Positions 45,181 through 57,369 of a DNA stretch of 64,000 nucleotides are shown one piece after another. Made by a program: the position numbers and the translations under genes. Source of the stretch: Apostichopus japonicus. Lineage: Eukaryota; Echinodermata; Holothuroidea; Aspidochirotida; Stichopodidae. The notes beneath the pieces were generated by a model that saw only the letters and a program-made list of their open reading frames with translations, did no database searches and had not been told where the DNA came from. Location: contig NC_092570.1 of NCBI RefSeq assembly GCF_037975245.1, forward strand, positions 10,639,001 to 10,703,000, given 5' to 3'. The first letter of the stretch is position 1; the number at the start of each line of letters is the position of its first letter.

Positions 45181-48100
45181 CTGCACAGGAGAAAAATAGA
45201 ACAAAATATTTCAGTGGTCAGTAAATTTGACTGAAAAAAACAAGTCAATGTGGTCAATAAAACAATCAGTTAAAACATTGCTGCCAAATCTCAACAATAT
45301 TCTGAAAGTTTGTATCTGTAATGAAACTTTGAGTGATTTCCTCTTGAAGGCCATAGGAAAGACAATAATAATCAGGCAGTTATTTTTCCGACGCTTAAGC
45401 GACATTGAATGTGGGAAAAACCCGCAAGGATTTATGGATTACAACTTGCATGTCGGGTGGCTTCCAATTATCGTGTTTACAAGACTGACTTCTGGTGACC
45501 TCAAACGACCTTAAACCTCCACAGAAATCATTGATCATTTTGTACTTAATAAGGTACATCTACAATTCTACATTCAAAATATAAAGTTCACCCATCATAA
45601 ACTAATAAGTTATCATGTTTATAAGTCAAGGCATCATATACACAAACAAACACACGGACAACCATGCACCCACACACGCCTTCACCACTGCCAAGTTTCT
45701 TTTGCCTTTGGCAGGGAATCAAACACAGCTATTGAGGATTGTTAAAAGCAAGTAATGAAACTAACCATAAAGCATCAGTCGTGAACATAATGGATTTTCA
45801 GGATCAGAGGTAGGTGACACTGTACATGATTTGATGTCATTAAATTCAGCTTCAGAGTAAGATAATGTAACATTGTTACATTTCTTGATGTTTTGCATAG
45901 GTGTTCCATCTTTCATCTAAAGTAAAAAGTAACAAGAAGACAAAAAACGTGGTTCCGATGCCTAAACATACTCATAGTGTGGTAAGCCATACAAGTTAAT
46001 ATTCATGAACTTTTGCACACCAAAATAAAGAGCATTTCTCTGTTGATAATTGTGGCAACATATAAGGAAAGGTACCAGGAATCAGTTATCATGTTGACTG
46101 TCTATTAAGTGACATGTATAAAAAGCTTACAGGATATAAATGATTTGTATATGTCAGTCATTCCAGTAGTGAAGTAAATGCTAACACAAGAGCCCAATGG
46201 CAATATAAAAAATTGGATCCAGATAAACATTGGCTAAAAACGTTTCATGCCCCAAATGCTATTAACCAAGAATTGCATTTCTAATCAGGGATAAACCCCA
46301 ATTCATGGTTGTGGCATTATTGCAATTGTAAAATTTTGGCCCGATAAAATTTTGCGCCTAAATGGTCTCAAAATATAATCGGCCCAAACAAACTGACTCA
46401 AATATATATTTGCCCTCCAAAACTTGAACCCAAATAAATGTGGACCCAAATGGTCCCTAAATTATTGGGCCTCACAAATTTGGGCACAAAGAATGTGTCC
46501 CAAAATGCACTTGAAGTGGAAAAAATTTGGACCCAACTAGCCAAAAATGGGCACGGAATTATTTTGTGCCCAAATGGTCCCAAAAACTGTAGGACTAATT
46601 GTTGTTGCAAAGAACTTGTACAGTACACAAAGAACTTCTAGAGAAATAAGGTTGCGTCCCGTAAAAATAGCTGCGTTCCGATCGAAAACCAATAGAGTTT
46701 ATTGTATGACCTACTTTTACTAGTGTAGTTGTAAAGATGCGATCTTATCACTGCCTGTACTCTGTGAATGTTCTACACAATATATAGGTGCCTTAGCTTC
46801 GCTTTTTTACAGGGGCAGCTCGGCCCGCCCCTCTGTGTGCCCGCCCTGCCCTTTCTACCAATTTTTACCCCCAGCTCCTCTTTCATCAGCCCCTGGACGT
46901 CCCTACTCGCCAACTACATAGTAGCTCCTTGCTTTGACCTTGCAGCAATTCCAACAACCAACTCTTCAAAAACCCCAGTACCTGCAGTGTGCATATATTC
47001 TCTCACTAAATTCCACACAGTCCACTACTGCATGTGCATAGGGCTTTTCGAACTTTGGAGTTTCAACTACTTACTGTACACATTCACAAATCATCAAAAC
47101 CTGATCCAACATTTACCTTCAGCTCTTTGCAGTTTGCAAACAACCAACTCAACGAAAATTACCGTAGGCATATTGTAAAAAAATCAAACTTCAATGTCTA
47201 CTTTTGAGGATGCACAAAGTACAGTAGTTTACACACAAACATTGCACCAAAAAATGTATGGAAGCTCGTGGTCAATGGGACCGCAAAACAAGAATTGCAA
47301 TGTACTACTGTGGCATGGTATGAATGTGCATTTTACATTAGCAACTCTCAATGCGGAGAGATAACAAGTCCTTTCAGTATCAGAGATGTTGGCTTAGTTA
47401 CCACAATTTCATAGATTGTCTCAAGTCATAACATTTTCTGATCAAACCAATGATTCAACTTTTATGTGATAGTCTCAGAAACAATTCAAGTGCATCTTTG
47501 TACCACGAGTGATTGTTGTCAAAACGTAGTACTGTGTCAAAAAGACCTAACGTTATGATATTTGAGTGCACACATATGATGATCTATAGATATCACAAAC
47601 TTCGCTGTCTCTACACAGGGGAAAGTAACATTGCAAGTAATTGTTGTTCACCAACATACTTATTGTGTTCATTGAGCACTACAGATGCAAGAATGTTCCA
47701 GACAATGGGTAAGGGACTAATAGCCAATCAGATCATTGGAAATGTGGAAAAGCATCATTGACTATTTTTAGCATGGAAAGAAAGATGTTCATTCCAAAAT
47801 GTGCTTTGATATGTTTTGCATAGGCCTAGTTGTTAGTGTTTGTACTGTACTTTGGGTTCATTTCTAAACAAAAGAGTTTGCGTCAGCCAGGCGCAAGCAA
47901 TTTGAAGATTTTGCATCCCTAGCTAAAACATTACATCCTAAACACAGAATCCTGCGTTCGTAACAATGCTGACATATAGAACCCAACTACTAGATTCACT
48001 AGAGCTGTCGTGTTTAAGTTAGCTTTTTTAACAGGAATTTACATTTTGATGACATTTGACCTTCACCAAAATAAAACCAACTGATAATTGATCAAGAGGC

Positions 48101-51100
48101 TCTTATATACCAACTATGAGGTTCATTAAAGTAAGGCTTATTGAGTAAGTGTTTCATGTAAGGTTTTCATGTTTTGACCCCTGCTGACCTCACATGACCT
48201 TTGACTTCCATCTCAATATACTAAATGGACAGCGATAATTGATGAGCACCTAATAGCCATCTACCACATTCATCAAAGCTTTAGTTGTTGAGAAAGCTTG
48301 TTAACAATTTTTTCATAGCTTTGCCAATGGTGACATCAAATGACCTTTTCACAATAATGAAGCAGCTGAGAAGGGGCATACTGTAGATGTATTAAGTGTA
48401 AAGTTCAAACAAGCTGTATGGTGAATATGGTATTTACAAGAAGAAGTGTTGCATACACACACATTAGATGTCATCATCATCACTTGCAATGTTTTTGCCT
48501 TCAACAAGGATTCAAAACTATAAAAGAGTACAAATGAAACATATCCATACCAGGTAAAAGTAAGGCGTTCCTGTGCCTTTGTGGAGTAATCCATCAACGC
48601 AGGACTCTACTCTGGCATAAGGAAACCCAGTGATAGGGTCATGATAGGAAAAAGTGGCCATAACAGTCCAGTTAGCCTGCAGGTAAAGTGAGACAAACAC
48701 TGTACACAACATTCTAACTACAAGCATATTTACCTAATTGTATTAATGCAAATATGGAATCAATCAATGAACAATATGAAGAGAGCTATTTGTAAAACAG
48801 CAAAACAATTGGCAAAAAATATAAACAGCTATGATGATACAGGTCTGAGAATACCTTAGCACACATGTATACATGCATTTTTGTATAAATTGGTATGTTT
48901 TATATCATTTATACATGATATGTACAAGGCTGTAGCCACCTGGAGCATGGGAACACATGCCTCCTACACTCCCCTCGCCCAAATTGTATTGCAAATGACT
49001 TACATTTTATAACAAGCACACAAGCAAAGTTGCATGTACAGTATGTACTTAAAATGATGGAAATGAAAGCACCATTTTGCATCTCAGCCCTCTTACTGAA
49101 ACAATATTTCTCAAAAGGCTAGGGAACCCACTCCCTCTTGCCCCCTCCTTAGTACAGAGGTCAGCAAAATTTGGTGCTACTCCCCCTAACATTTGAATTT
49201 GTATTAACAGGAGCCTATATGGAATAAAACTCATATCAATTAGACTTAAATTCCCTGACTGGGGATAGCAACATTCTGTATCTAAGATCCCTCACTGAAA
49301 CAAAATCTTCATAAAGAGGAGTGATGTCACCTCCCATTAGACCCTCCCCATAACAGATGTCACAACAGGTGGAAATTCTTGCAAAATATGTCATACTGTA
49401 GCAATGCATAAAGTTGACTAAAGTTGCCTCAGTTATACTAGTACATGACTGTAACTCCTTACAGGACTATATGTTAAAGTAGCCCTGAACACTTGCCAAC
49501 ATTTCTGCAGGAAATAAGTGTCTGTGGGCCAAGGCTTCATTACAGTTGAAGTGAAACTTATACTTCTTGTTTTACAGTGCATAGGGAGAAGTTGCATGCA
49601 TGCATGTACTTGACTGTTGACAAAGAATTAATCATGAGGGGAACATTAAAAGTAGAGTTGTACTTTTTTTCATATTCATTCAATTTTGGCTCAAATCATT
49701 TTAGAATGAAAGCTGACACCACAAACATGGCTATCATTACACGGAAATGTAAAGTTACCAGTCGTTACCCAACATAACTAAGTGTTGCATGGTACTGTAG
49801 CTAAAAAACAATTGGTAATTAGGGGGTATTAGTCAATAAAACCACCAGAAATCGTTCATGATTTTTGGCTGGAAAATCTGTGAAATATCTAAGCAACACA
49901 ACTTAAAAATGTTTCTAATGTGTTATTTTTTGTCAAACAACCACATCAATGTTTGAAGAATTTTTGAGTCTTTGAGGAGAAAACACCACAATTTTTTGTT
50001 TGTTTAATAACTAAGAATTTTTCTGAGATATTTTGCTTCCTTGTACGTGAATTCTTTTCTTAACCATAAATCTAATTCAAGACTTTGTGTAGCTGGCTAA
50101 AACATTGCATCAGGGGTGCAGAATCTTGCATTCATTACAATGCTGATGGTGGTGTAACAGACTAACAAAAAGTATAAAAAACTGCATAAGGAGTACTCAC
50201 CCTGTTCACAATATACCTAGCTCGTTTTGCATACTCATGATAAGGCGGTCTATCAGTCCCCTGTACACAAGAAAATAAAGGTTTTTCTACAGATAGATTA
50301 ACATGGAGCTTAAAATACCCAGACCAATTTATGTTTCCGCTACATACTGTTCCTCTGAGATGTGGCATAAAATTTGCACAAAGCCAAAAGGTTCATCTGA
50401 CCAACTTCAAATTCCTTCTAATTGTATTCATAGGCACTCTTTCTTCTTTTTTCACCATTCCCCTGATCCAACACACATGATTAAGTGAATGCAAGGGGTG
50501 ATCTGATATGTAAGATAGATAAACTTCCTGAAGTGAATGCTCCCATACTCAGGATCAGACCCCACAATCATGATCTGGCTTTCTGGGCCAGAGGGGAGTC
50601 TAAAGGTGGGTGCACTATAGAAGTAGGATTATCTGCTAATTGATAATAATAATAATTCTCAGTTCATCCGTTCCCAAATGTGAACACATCCAGGGTCAGC
50701 TTCATTAGGAAACATTCTCAAATGTGAACAAGGCACATGTAGCTTCTGTTAGTTTGCTGTAACGGAAGCAGGTCACTTCGCCCAACAACCATTTCGCCCA
50801 ACTGCCATTTCGCCCAACCTTACCATTTCGCCCCACCAGCCTGGTCATTTCGCCCAACCAGCCTGGTCATTTCGCCCAACCAGCCTGGTCATTTCGCCCA
50901 ACCAGCCTGGTCATTTCGCCCAACCAGCCTGGTCATTTCGCCCAACCTTGATTAAATGATACTTCAAAAGGAAACGTTCGGGAATTGTTAACGTTACAGG
51001 ATACGAACCGAATATTAAGGAAACTTGAGGATCGATCAGTGTGTTAGGGGTTAGGTTTGATAGTACAGTAAACGTTTGAATATTAAGGAATATTAAGGAA

Positions 51101-52363
51101 ACTTGAAGTCCTTTACTTTGTATAACTTTAGTAAGGAAACGTTTGGGAATTTTTAACGTTACAGGATACGAACTGAATATTAAGGAATCTTGAGGATGGA
51201 TCAGTGTTTTAGGGGTTAGGTTTGATAGTAAACGTTCGGGAATTGTTAACGTTACAGGATACGAACCGAATATTAAGGAAACTTGAGGATCGATCAGTGT
51301 GTTAGGGGTTATAGGTTTGATAGTAAACGTTCGAATATTAAGGAATATTAAGGAAACTTGAAGTCCTTTACTTTGTATAACTTCAGTAAGGAAACGTTCG
51401 GGAATTTTTAACGTTACAGGATACGAACCGAGTATTAAGGAAACTTTAAGTTGTGGTTAAATTGATTACATATGTGATTACATACTGTATGTGGTTACAT
51501 TGATAAAGTGGTTACATTGATTAAAAATAGTACTTCAATATTACGGACGGGTTTTATATATACATTTTTTCTTTCAATTTAATAAAGGAAACGTTTGGGA
51601 ATTGTTAGTCAGTAGGATGGATCAGTGTTTTAGGGGTTGGGTTTGATAGGTTTTTATGAAGACCGATTCCCCTGTGTTTGTATAATAATATAACTTCCAT
51701 TGTATGCGTAAACGCCTAAAGTAGTGTAATCCTCCCATTATACCCGAAATAACTGCTCAGACTCCGATCGATATCGAGCGGACCTCACTTTTTTATTTAC
51801 CTATTACGAAGTAACCTAACCCAAAATAAATCAAATTGAACTAGTGGAATAGAAAAAGTAATATTATTCTAACAGAATATTAGTAAAAATAAGGTTGGGC
51901 GAAATGACCAACACGGTTGGGCGAAATGACCATGCTGGTTGGGCGAAATGACCATGATGGTTGGGCGAAATGACCATGCTGGTTGGGCGAAATGACTAGG
52001 CTGGTTGGGCGAAATGGCAGTTGGGCGAAATGGTTGTTGGGCGAAGTGACTAGAAAGCGCTGTAACCATGTCACTCACCCATCATCTAACCATCCCAGTT
52101 CTAGTATGCTCTTCTCTAAGTCACTTTTGTAATCCATTTACTAACACAGTTGACTGTGAGTGTGAGAGGAACAGTCACAAGAGCAGTCCTCATTTATGAA
52201 TACAATCGTTTTGCTGTGTACACAAATTTGACTGAAGATAGCACAAAAAGCCCCATCCACCTACCTCAATATTGTCACTTGTGATAGCCACAACCAGTAC
52301 CACTGGCAATATTACTAGCAACCAGAACATGTAGAACTGGGCAATTTCCTTGGGTGACCCCAT
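44984..52363 (-). CDS. CREG1: CREG-family secreted glycoprotein (complete, 5 exons)
   Basis: Exons 52363-52265, 50260-50201, 48676-48551, 45916-45766 and 45180-44984 splice in phase to 633 nt, giving 210 aa plus stop (human CREG1 220 aa). CREG proteins have an FMN-binding split-barrel-like fold, are secreted or endolysosomal, and act in differentiation and lysosomal function. Visible features: a hydrophobic signal segment at residues ~10-28 (FYMFWLLVILPVVLVVAI), YAKRARYIVNR, GLLHKGTGTPYFYL, an SALFTRHPIMKDFPPGHQF motif (SLF.RHP.M..WP in family) and LLDFYGGAVSIDIADYYNV at the C-terminus. Predicted N-glycosylation sites are NWT (~55) and NVT (~110). Whether it is CREG1 or CREG2 cannot be decided; an invertebrate gene may precede that split. 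It is convergent with UBXN7. Intron 1 carries a foldback element. Confidence 0.95.
45470..45720. repeat. TGACCT-type dispersed repeat
   Basis: ctggtgacctcaaacgacct, 'aacctccacagaaatcattg' and 'gttatcatgtttataagtca' followed by 'cacacggacaaccatgca...ccaagtttcttttgcctttggcaggga'. It is a diverged member of the 690-1300 family, in CREG intron 4. Confidence 0.65.
45766..45916 (-). CDS. CREG1: CREG exon 4
   Basis: Codes MKDGTPMQNIKKCNNVTLSY, SEAEFNDIKSC and SDPENPLCSRLMLY, matching the 'N....T.....F.C.....DP..PLC..I.L.G' region with its cysteines and an N-glycosylation sequon. Acceptor TTTAG, donor GTTAGT. Confidence 0.93.
46340..46600. repeat. Degenerate CCCAAATGG-like quasi-repeat
   Basis: Frequent 'gacccaaatggtccc', 'ttgggcacaaa' and 'tttggacccaa' words on both strands give a loosely periodic block that is open in opposite frames. 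It has no coding homology. It lies in CREG intron 3. Confidence 0.5.
48040..48500. repeat. TGACCT-rich dispersed repeat block
   Basis: Three diverged units with 'tgacatttgaccttcacca', 'ctgacctcacatgacctttg' and 'tgacatcaaatgaccttttc' cores. It is the same family as 690-1300, in CREG intron 3 beside exon 3. Confidence 0.7.
48551..48676 (-). CDS. CREG1: CREG exon 3
   Basis: Codes ANWTVMATFSYHDPITGFPY, ARVESCVDGLLHKGTGTPYF and YL. This is the 'W..LAT.S....G.PFA.V.S..DG....G.G.PYFYL' signature of CREG. Acceptor TGCAG, donor GTATGG. Confidence 0.95.
50201..50260 (-). CDS. CREG1: CREG exon 2
   Basis: 60-nt exon coding GTDRPPYHEYAKRARYIVNR, matching the 'AR.ARFVAH' entry helix of CREG. Acceptor TACAG, donor GTGAGT. 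Confidence 0.9.
50764..52058. mobile_element. Foldback-type element with 22-bp subrepeat TIRs and 8-bp TSD
   Basis: The left arm (50774-50947) is tandem units of tcatttcgcccaaccagcctgg. The right arm (about 51891-52051) is the inverted array (ggttgggcgaaatgaccatgct). The outer ends match as tcacttcgcccaacaaccat and beyond. The flanks gctgtaac at 50756-50763 and 52059-52066 are identical (8-bp TSD, as in hAT-type insertions). The core (50950-51620) holds four diverged copies of 'ggaaacgttcgggaattgtt...attaaggaaacttgagga'. There is no transposase, and it sits inside CREG intron 1. Confidence 0.9.
52265..52363 (-). CDS. CREG1: CREG exon 1 (signal peptide)
   Basis: ATG at 52363-52361. Codes MGSPKEIAQFYMFWLLVILP then VVLVVAITSDNIE, a typical signal peptide. 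Donor GTAGGT, phase 0. Found by phase and hydrophobicity since the open frame is short. Confidence 0.88.
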
Positions 52364-52570
52364 CTTGACAAATATCGGTCCTATAATAAGCGTCTTGAAT
52401 ATTTCGTTGATAGTCGTCTAACAACGGTTAAAGTTGAGCTCAACTACGTAGGCCTAATGACTAATGTACTTCACATCAATTGGTGAAGTTACACCTCGTT
52501 GACAAGAGTCAATTGAGCCTTACATTCAGCCTCACATTCGTATCTCATCAAAAGCCCAGTAAAGATGAAG

Positions 52571-52755
52571 TTAGCATACACGCTCAGCACCGTGCATGCT
52601 ACCTTCATCTTGCGTGCGTGTGTGATTACTACGGTGCTGTTTAATGGCCATGATCATTAACACTGTATTTACCCAATTACTCACTGAGGTGCTGAGCGTG
52701 TAATGCTAATTTCATCTTGCGGCCCTGTGTGATTACTACGGTGCTGTTTAATCGT
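52571..52755. repeat. Direct and inverted duplication upstream of CREG
   Basis: tgtgattactacggtgctgt followed by ttaat occurs at about 52620 and 52728 (direct). Between and around them, 'ttagcatacacgctcagcac' (52572) has an inverted partner gtgctgagcgtgtaatgcta (~52690). It lies 200-390 bp upstream of the CREG start codon, so possibly promoter-proximal. Confidence 0.75.
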
Positions 52756-53115
52756 AGAATATCTTCAGTCGCAAAAATTTGGGCAAGCTTCCATAACTGT
52801 CCATTTTCCTTTTTCAAAATAAAATAAAAATATCTCTCCTCATCTCTTAGCTCTCTTCAACCCTTTTTTCACACCTTTCTGTCTTTGTCCTTCTCTAGTT
52901 TATTCCCTACCTCCTTTCCTTAATCCTCTCTTTGTCCCTCTACTGTTTATCTCTCACCTCTCCTCTTTCCCGGTTGGTTTCTTTCATTCTTCTCTCCATC
53001 CCTTGTCTACTAATCCCCTTACATCTAGGCATATCTCTTTGTGTTCACCATGCTCATTAACCTGTCTGTATTCTGTGCGTGTTTTTGTCCCTTCTGTGCT
53101 GTTACTTGTCATTTA

Positions 53116-53154
53116 GCCTCTGAAGAAGATCCTGCTAGGATCGAAACGTCAGGC
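53116..53154 (+). ncRNA. Hammerhead-like motif, Penelope-type element terminus
   Basis: gcct-CTGAAGA-A-gatcc-tgcta-ggatc-GAAACGTC-aggc. This has a CUGANGA core, a perfect 5-bp stem II with 5-nt loop, GAAAC and a GUC cleavage triplet, closed by gcct/aggc. The ACGU palindrome in place of stem III is as described for dimeric hammerheads of Penelope-like retroelements. One extra A between core and stem II is unlike the consensus and may cripple it. No Penelope RT or GIY-YIG frame was seen nearby. Confidence 0.5.
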
Positions 53155-53159
53155 CAACT

Positions 53160-55975
53160 TACTTTTACACATAGTACTTTTTGCCAGTTCTTTTTTTTTT
53201 AAAGGAAATTATATGTTATTTCTTATAGGTGTTCCCTGATTTTTAAAGTAAGGCAAAAGGCCAAAGTTAATTTGTTTCATGGTCCTTCAGGCATTTTTAA
53301 ACTCCTTAACCCGGACTTTGAGGTACAAAGTCACCTTTCTTGTCAGAAGGCAAAAGAATTTTGCCTTGAATATTTATGTGCGTTTGAGTGTCACAAAACT
53401 TCATTACATATAAACGACTTTGGGTCTGTCGTTTGCAGCGATTTGAAGTGCAACTATAAGCAATACTCTAGCCAACACTTTTGGGTTATATAGGTTGTGG
53501 ACGCCAAATAAATTTGCTTCGAGAAATCTGTAGATCCAAAACTATTACTTTTATCAAGCACTTGCACAAATATTGAAACGGTTTTAGCAAGCGATATATG
53601 AAATGGTAAATATTCGATGAACAGGTACAGGTAATTGTGATTCCACGCAAAACGTGTACTAGTAGTCCATCAAGATAGATGGACGTAATGCCAACTCGTT
53701 GATGTAGTCCACCGTATTTTATTACATGCTACTATTAGTATTAGCAGTGCTACTTCATTTCTAGCAACATCCCAGTTGTACATTGTACAAGATTGTTAAA
53801 AATTAAAGAAAATCTGAAGTGTCAACTGCTTCTTTGCTTTGAAGTTGCAGGTATACTAAAATGTGTTTCTCCTTTGTCTTCCACAATATAATCGTACTAT
53901 TGTCGTCAAATTCCTGGTACCACTCGCTGGGTTACTAAACACTTTGTGGAACTTTCATATCTCGTTTCTTTGATGGAACCCATGAAAATTTGCAGATATC
54001 TCCACTATGAGTTAATTAGCCGAAAACTCGTTATGGGATGCGAGTACAATTGGGCACATTAACGTCAACGGCATTCAATGCCTTCTGTTGGCACCGTGAG
54101 AAATAAGTTTTCCTTCTGACAATCTATTGGTTGGACATATAGAGTTTTCCATAAATCCATAGACCCCTCCCATGACCTAACTTTCAATACTTTTGCATAC
54201 CACGTCTTTTTTTTTTTTATAACTATTCCACGTTGCCACATAGGAGGTTATACAGCCTTTTGCAGACTTCAATTATACCCTATCAAACCATTGGATCCCA
54301 TAGTACCATAGGAGTCTCTCAGCGAGTCCGGTTGCCGGATTTTCGTTGACGTCCAAACTTCTTGTTTGCTGTTGAGTCTTAACATTGGTGTTGTACTCCT
54401 TTAGACCAAAAAAATAAAATGAAACGTAGAAATCATTAAGGTTTACCTACTCAATTTAAAGTCCGTAATATTTATATTGTGTGGTGCATTGGCGCGAGTA
54501 TACCGAGGAGGATCTAGGGCTCTACCCCTATCAACACTTCCTTTGGATGGAGGAGGGGGTGCTTGAATGCGTACAGTCGGGAGTGGATATTATCCATAGG
54601 CGGCACTATACGGAAAGTCGGGTGGGATGGGGTATAGTTATATATATTTTCCGGCTATTAGGGTTATCCAAGTACTAATACGCGAGTCTGCTCGCAACTA
54701 TATCATATCTACGCTACGTTCGGCGCAGGGTATATTATGCTGCCCATCTCAATCCTAGTCAACTCCTATAGGACACAAGCTTCACATATACAATTATCCG
54801 GGAATCCAATATAGACTATGTGCCCCGATATTAACTTTCAAGGGGCTTTGTAAATTTGCACAACCTTGGGTATTTTCTTGTTGATCTTTCACATCGCTCA
54901 CTTTTTAACATTATTAAGACGGAAATCCTATCTTGATCTTTAGCCTATCTAAAAAATATAAAAATAATCCCGAGCATAATTTCTCTATTTTGAATTCCCC
55001 AAGTGACTTCCCTTGTCACTTGTAGGCCACTGCTTTTGTAATAATGTCCTACCGTTCTCTAACACCTAACTGCTGCTGTTAATGAAGGAATAACTATTGT
55101 TTTGTCCACCACAGCACCCCATGTATCCCAAATCATATTGGCTTCCAGTCGTATATCTTGTGACTGAGTTGCAACACTAATGTTAAACTCGTCGGTGTTC
55201 GTGTTAAATATTAGTTTACACTGATCGAGTAGAAACTAATACCTGCCGGGAACAATAGTGAGCCATGTAAACGCTATCGACCCACTGTCTAGCGCGGGCC
55301 AGCTTTATAGGTGTCTTTAAAACATATTGATATAATAAAAAAATGTTTTCTTTAGCTTTATAATACTTATTACTAATAATTTTATCATATCATATTTTAA
55401 CATACGAATTTTCAATGCGGATGTATTATTGTAGTGCATAACAGAGAGTGACAATTAACAGACAGGTTATTAAATTGATATAAACTAACCTTTCTTAATT
55501 CTTCGATTCAATCTATGGGATGATATCTGGACACCGTCTCCTAAGCTTCGGCGGTATTTTTAGTACTGATGTCCGCTAGAGTGGTGCACCATAAAGTAGA
55601 AAACGTGTTTATAGGACCTCTGAATAGCTTCCTTTGGCGAAGTTGTTTTTGAGTAAGATGTTTCCTGAACGGTTGCAGAAAATACAAGCAGGTATTCACT
55701 TATCAAGTTGTTTTCGTAGTGCAGTAAGCATGATTACTTCCTCTGCTTGTTATGCCTTCAGAACAGATTAACACCCCATCTTCTTCACTTCCGTACTGAC
55801 ATGCAAACCAACCTAAAATATTCGAATTATTTCTTCGGGCCTCTCGCTTCCAAAGTAAACTACAGATGCGATGTGTTCGAAATAGGCCAAAACAATGGAA
55901 TAACCGACAAATGCATATACTAAACTGTCAGCATATGGTTCGGTATACCATTTCACTGCTTAGTCTCCGTGGATA
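53160..55975. other. Intergenic, no gene recognised
   Basis: No coding homology. Open frames here (e.g. 54481-54678) have no recognisable motifs. A T-rich low-complexity region precedes it (52800-53050). Confidence 0.5.
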
Positions 55976-56058
55976 CTTTTTAAGAAGTCGCCCAGGAAAG
56001 AACCTGGGCACGAAAACCAAACTACCGAACGACTGATCCGCTCTCAACCCCAGTCCCC

Positions 56059-57279
56059 TTGCGTCGGGACTGTGACTGTGTGATCATCGTCAGGTGTGCA
56101 TCACCATTCCCCTCGAAAGGGAACAGTCTCCGTGGATCATTGACCAAGCCTTTGCTACGGCTACCGCTCCAAGTCTACAACACTCTAAAAAGAAATGGAA
56201 TAAGTGCTGTTAAGCCAACCAGCCGGGGCACAAAGGGGATTGAAAGGAGAAGAATATCTGTGAGGCTGACAAACACACTGGCCAGACAAGTGATTAAACA
56301 ACGCTCAGCCAACCATGACAACCTGGTCAACCTGGTCAGGGGTCAAGGTCATCCAGGGCCGGACAACAACAACAACACAGCTCAGCTGATTGGTTCCTTT
56401 TCTACTGACTCTATGCCATTAAACCTCTGCCTGATTAACCCTTGCTCCGTGTGCAACAAAGCTACAGAACTTTGTGATTTCACCATGGACAATGCCTTGG
56501 ATGCATGTGTCATTACTGAGACATGGCTTTAAGGTGATGAGCGAGATGAGGTCATTCTGGCAGAGCTAAAGCCACCAGGTTATCATGTGAAGCATATCCC
56601 CAGGAAAGGCAGAGGAGGTGGCGTCATGTACAGAGACTCTATCCCATTGGTACCCAGTACATCTAATAGTTACCAATCATTTCAGTGCCTGGAAGGTGTG
56701 GTGCAGACTACTCCTCCTGTGCGCCTAGTGACCATCTACAGGCCACCACCATCAAAGACAAATGGTAACAACTTTAGAACTTTTATGGAGGAAATAACTG
56801 CTTATTTTGAACTCCTCGTCATATCCACCGGTATTCTCCTTGTCCTTGGAGACTTTAATCTACACATGGAAAAGCCAGCAGATATGGAGGGAGCGGAGTT
56901 CATTTCTTTAGTGGAGTCACTTGGAATGACTCAACATGTGAGTGGGGCTCCACATCGTAGTGGGCACACGCTGGATTTGGTACTGACCAGGAACCAGCAT
57001 AACATTGTGCCATGTGTTCTGTTGAGGTTAAATGTCTCTCTGATCATTACCCTGTGTTCTGTGAACTACCCCTACACTGCCTTATGCCTAAAACACAGGT
57101 CATCACCTACAGAAGGACAAATCCAGCCTGACAGCTTCATCTGTGATAATAGTGCTCATCACTTGTTTCAATTTCTAGTGACACTCCAGCAGACAATGCC
57201 ATTAGTCTGTATAACTCTGTCCTATCTTCCATCGTGGACAGTCATGCCCCAAAGAAGACCAGACGCGTCCCGCTGGTAA
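56059..57279 (+). pseudogene. LINE endonuclease (APE-like) remnant
   Basis: Motifs: INPCSVCNKATEL (L.N..S..NK), DACVITETWL (I..TETWL), RGGGVMYRD, VTIYRPP, LVLGDFNLH and SGHTLDLVLTR. An in-frame TAA sits after TETWL. The conserved SDHYPVF motif is in another frame (~57030), so a frameshift lies just before it. The stretch before 56400 is a basic, less conserved N-terminus. Confidence 0.88.
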
Positions 57280-57369
57280 GACGCTCTGATAAGACGCTCT
57301 GATAGAGATAGAGAGGCTAAGCAGCAACGGAGGCATTGTGAGCGGCTGTGGTGAAATACCAGGCTTACT

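Noticed and set aside
46768-47178. 136-codon plus-strand open frame as a gene
   Set aside because: No homology recognised, composition like the surrounding intron, and it lies in a CREG intron on the other strand.
51869-52078. Open frames with repeated 'SPNQHGHFAQP' as a repetitive protein
   Set aside because: Translation of the 22-bp subrepeats of the foldback element arm; both overlapping frames are equally open.
54481-54678. 65-codon open frame
   Set aside because: No start context, no homology, and no splice-linked neighbours.
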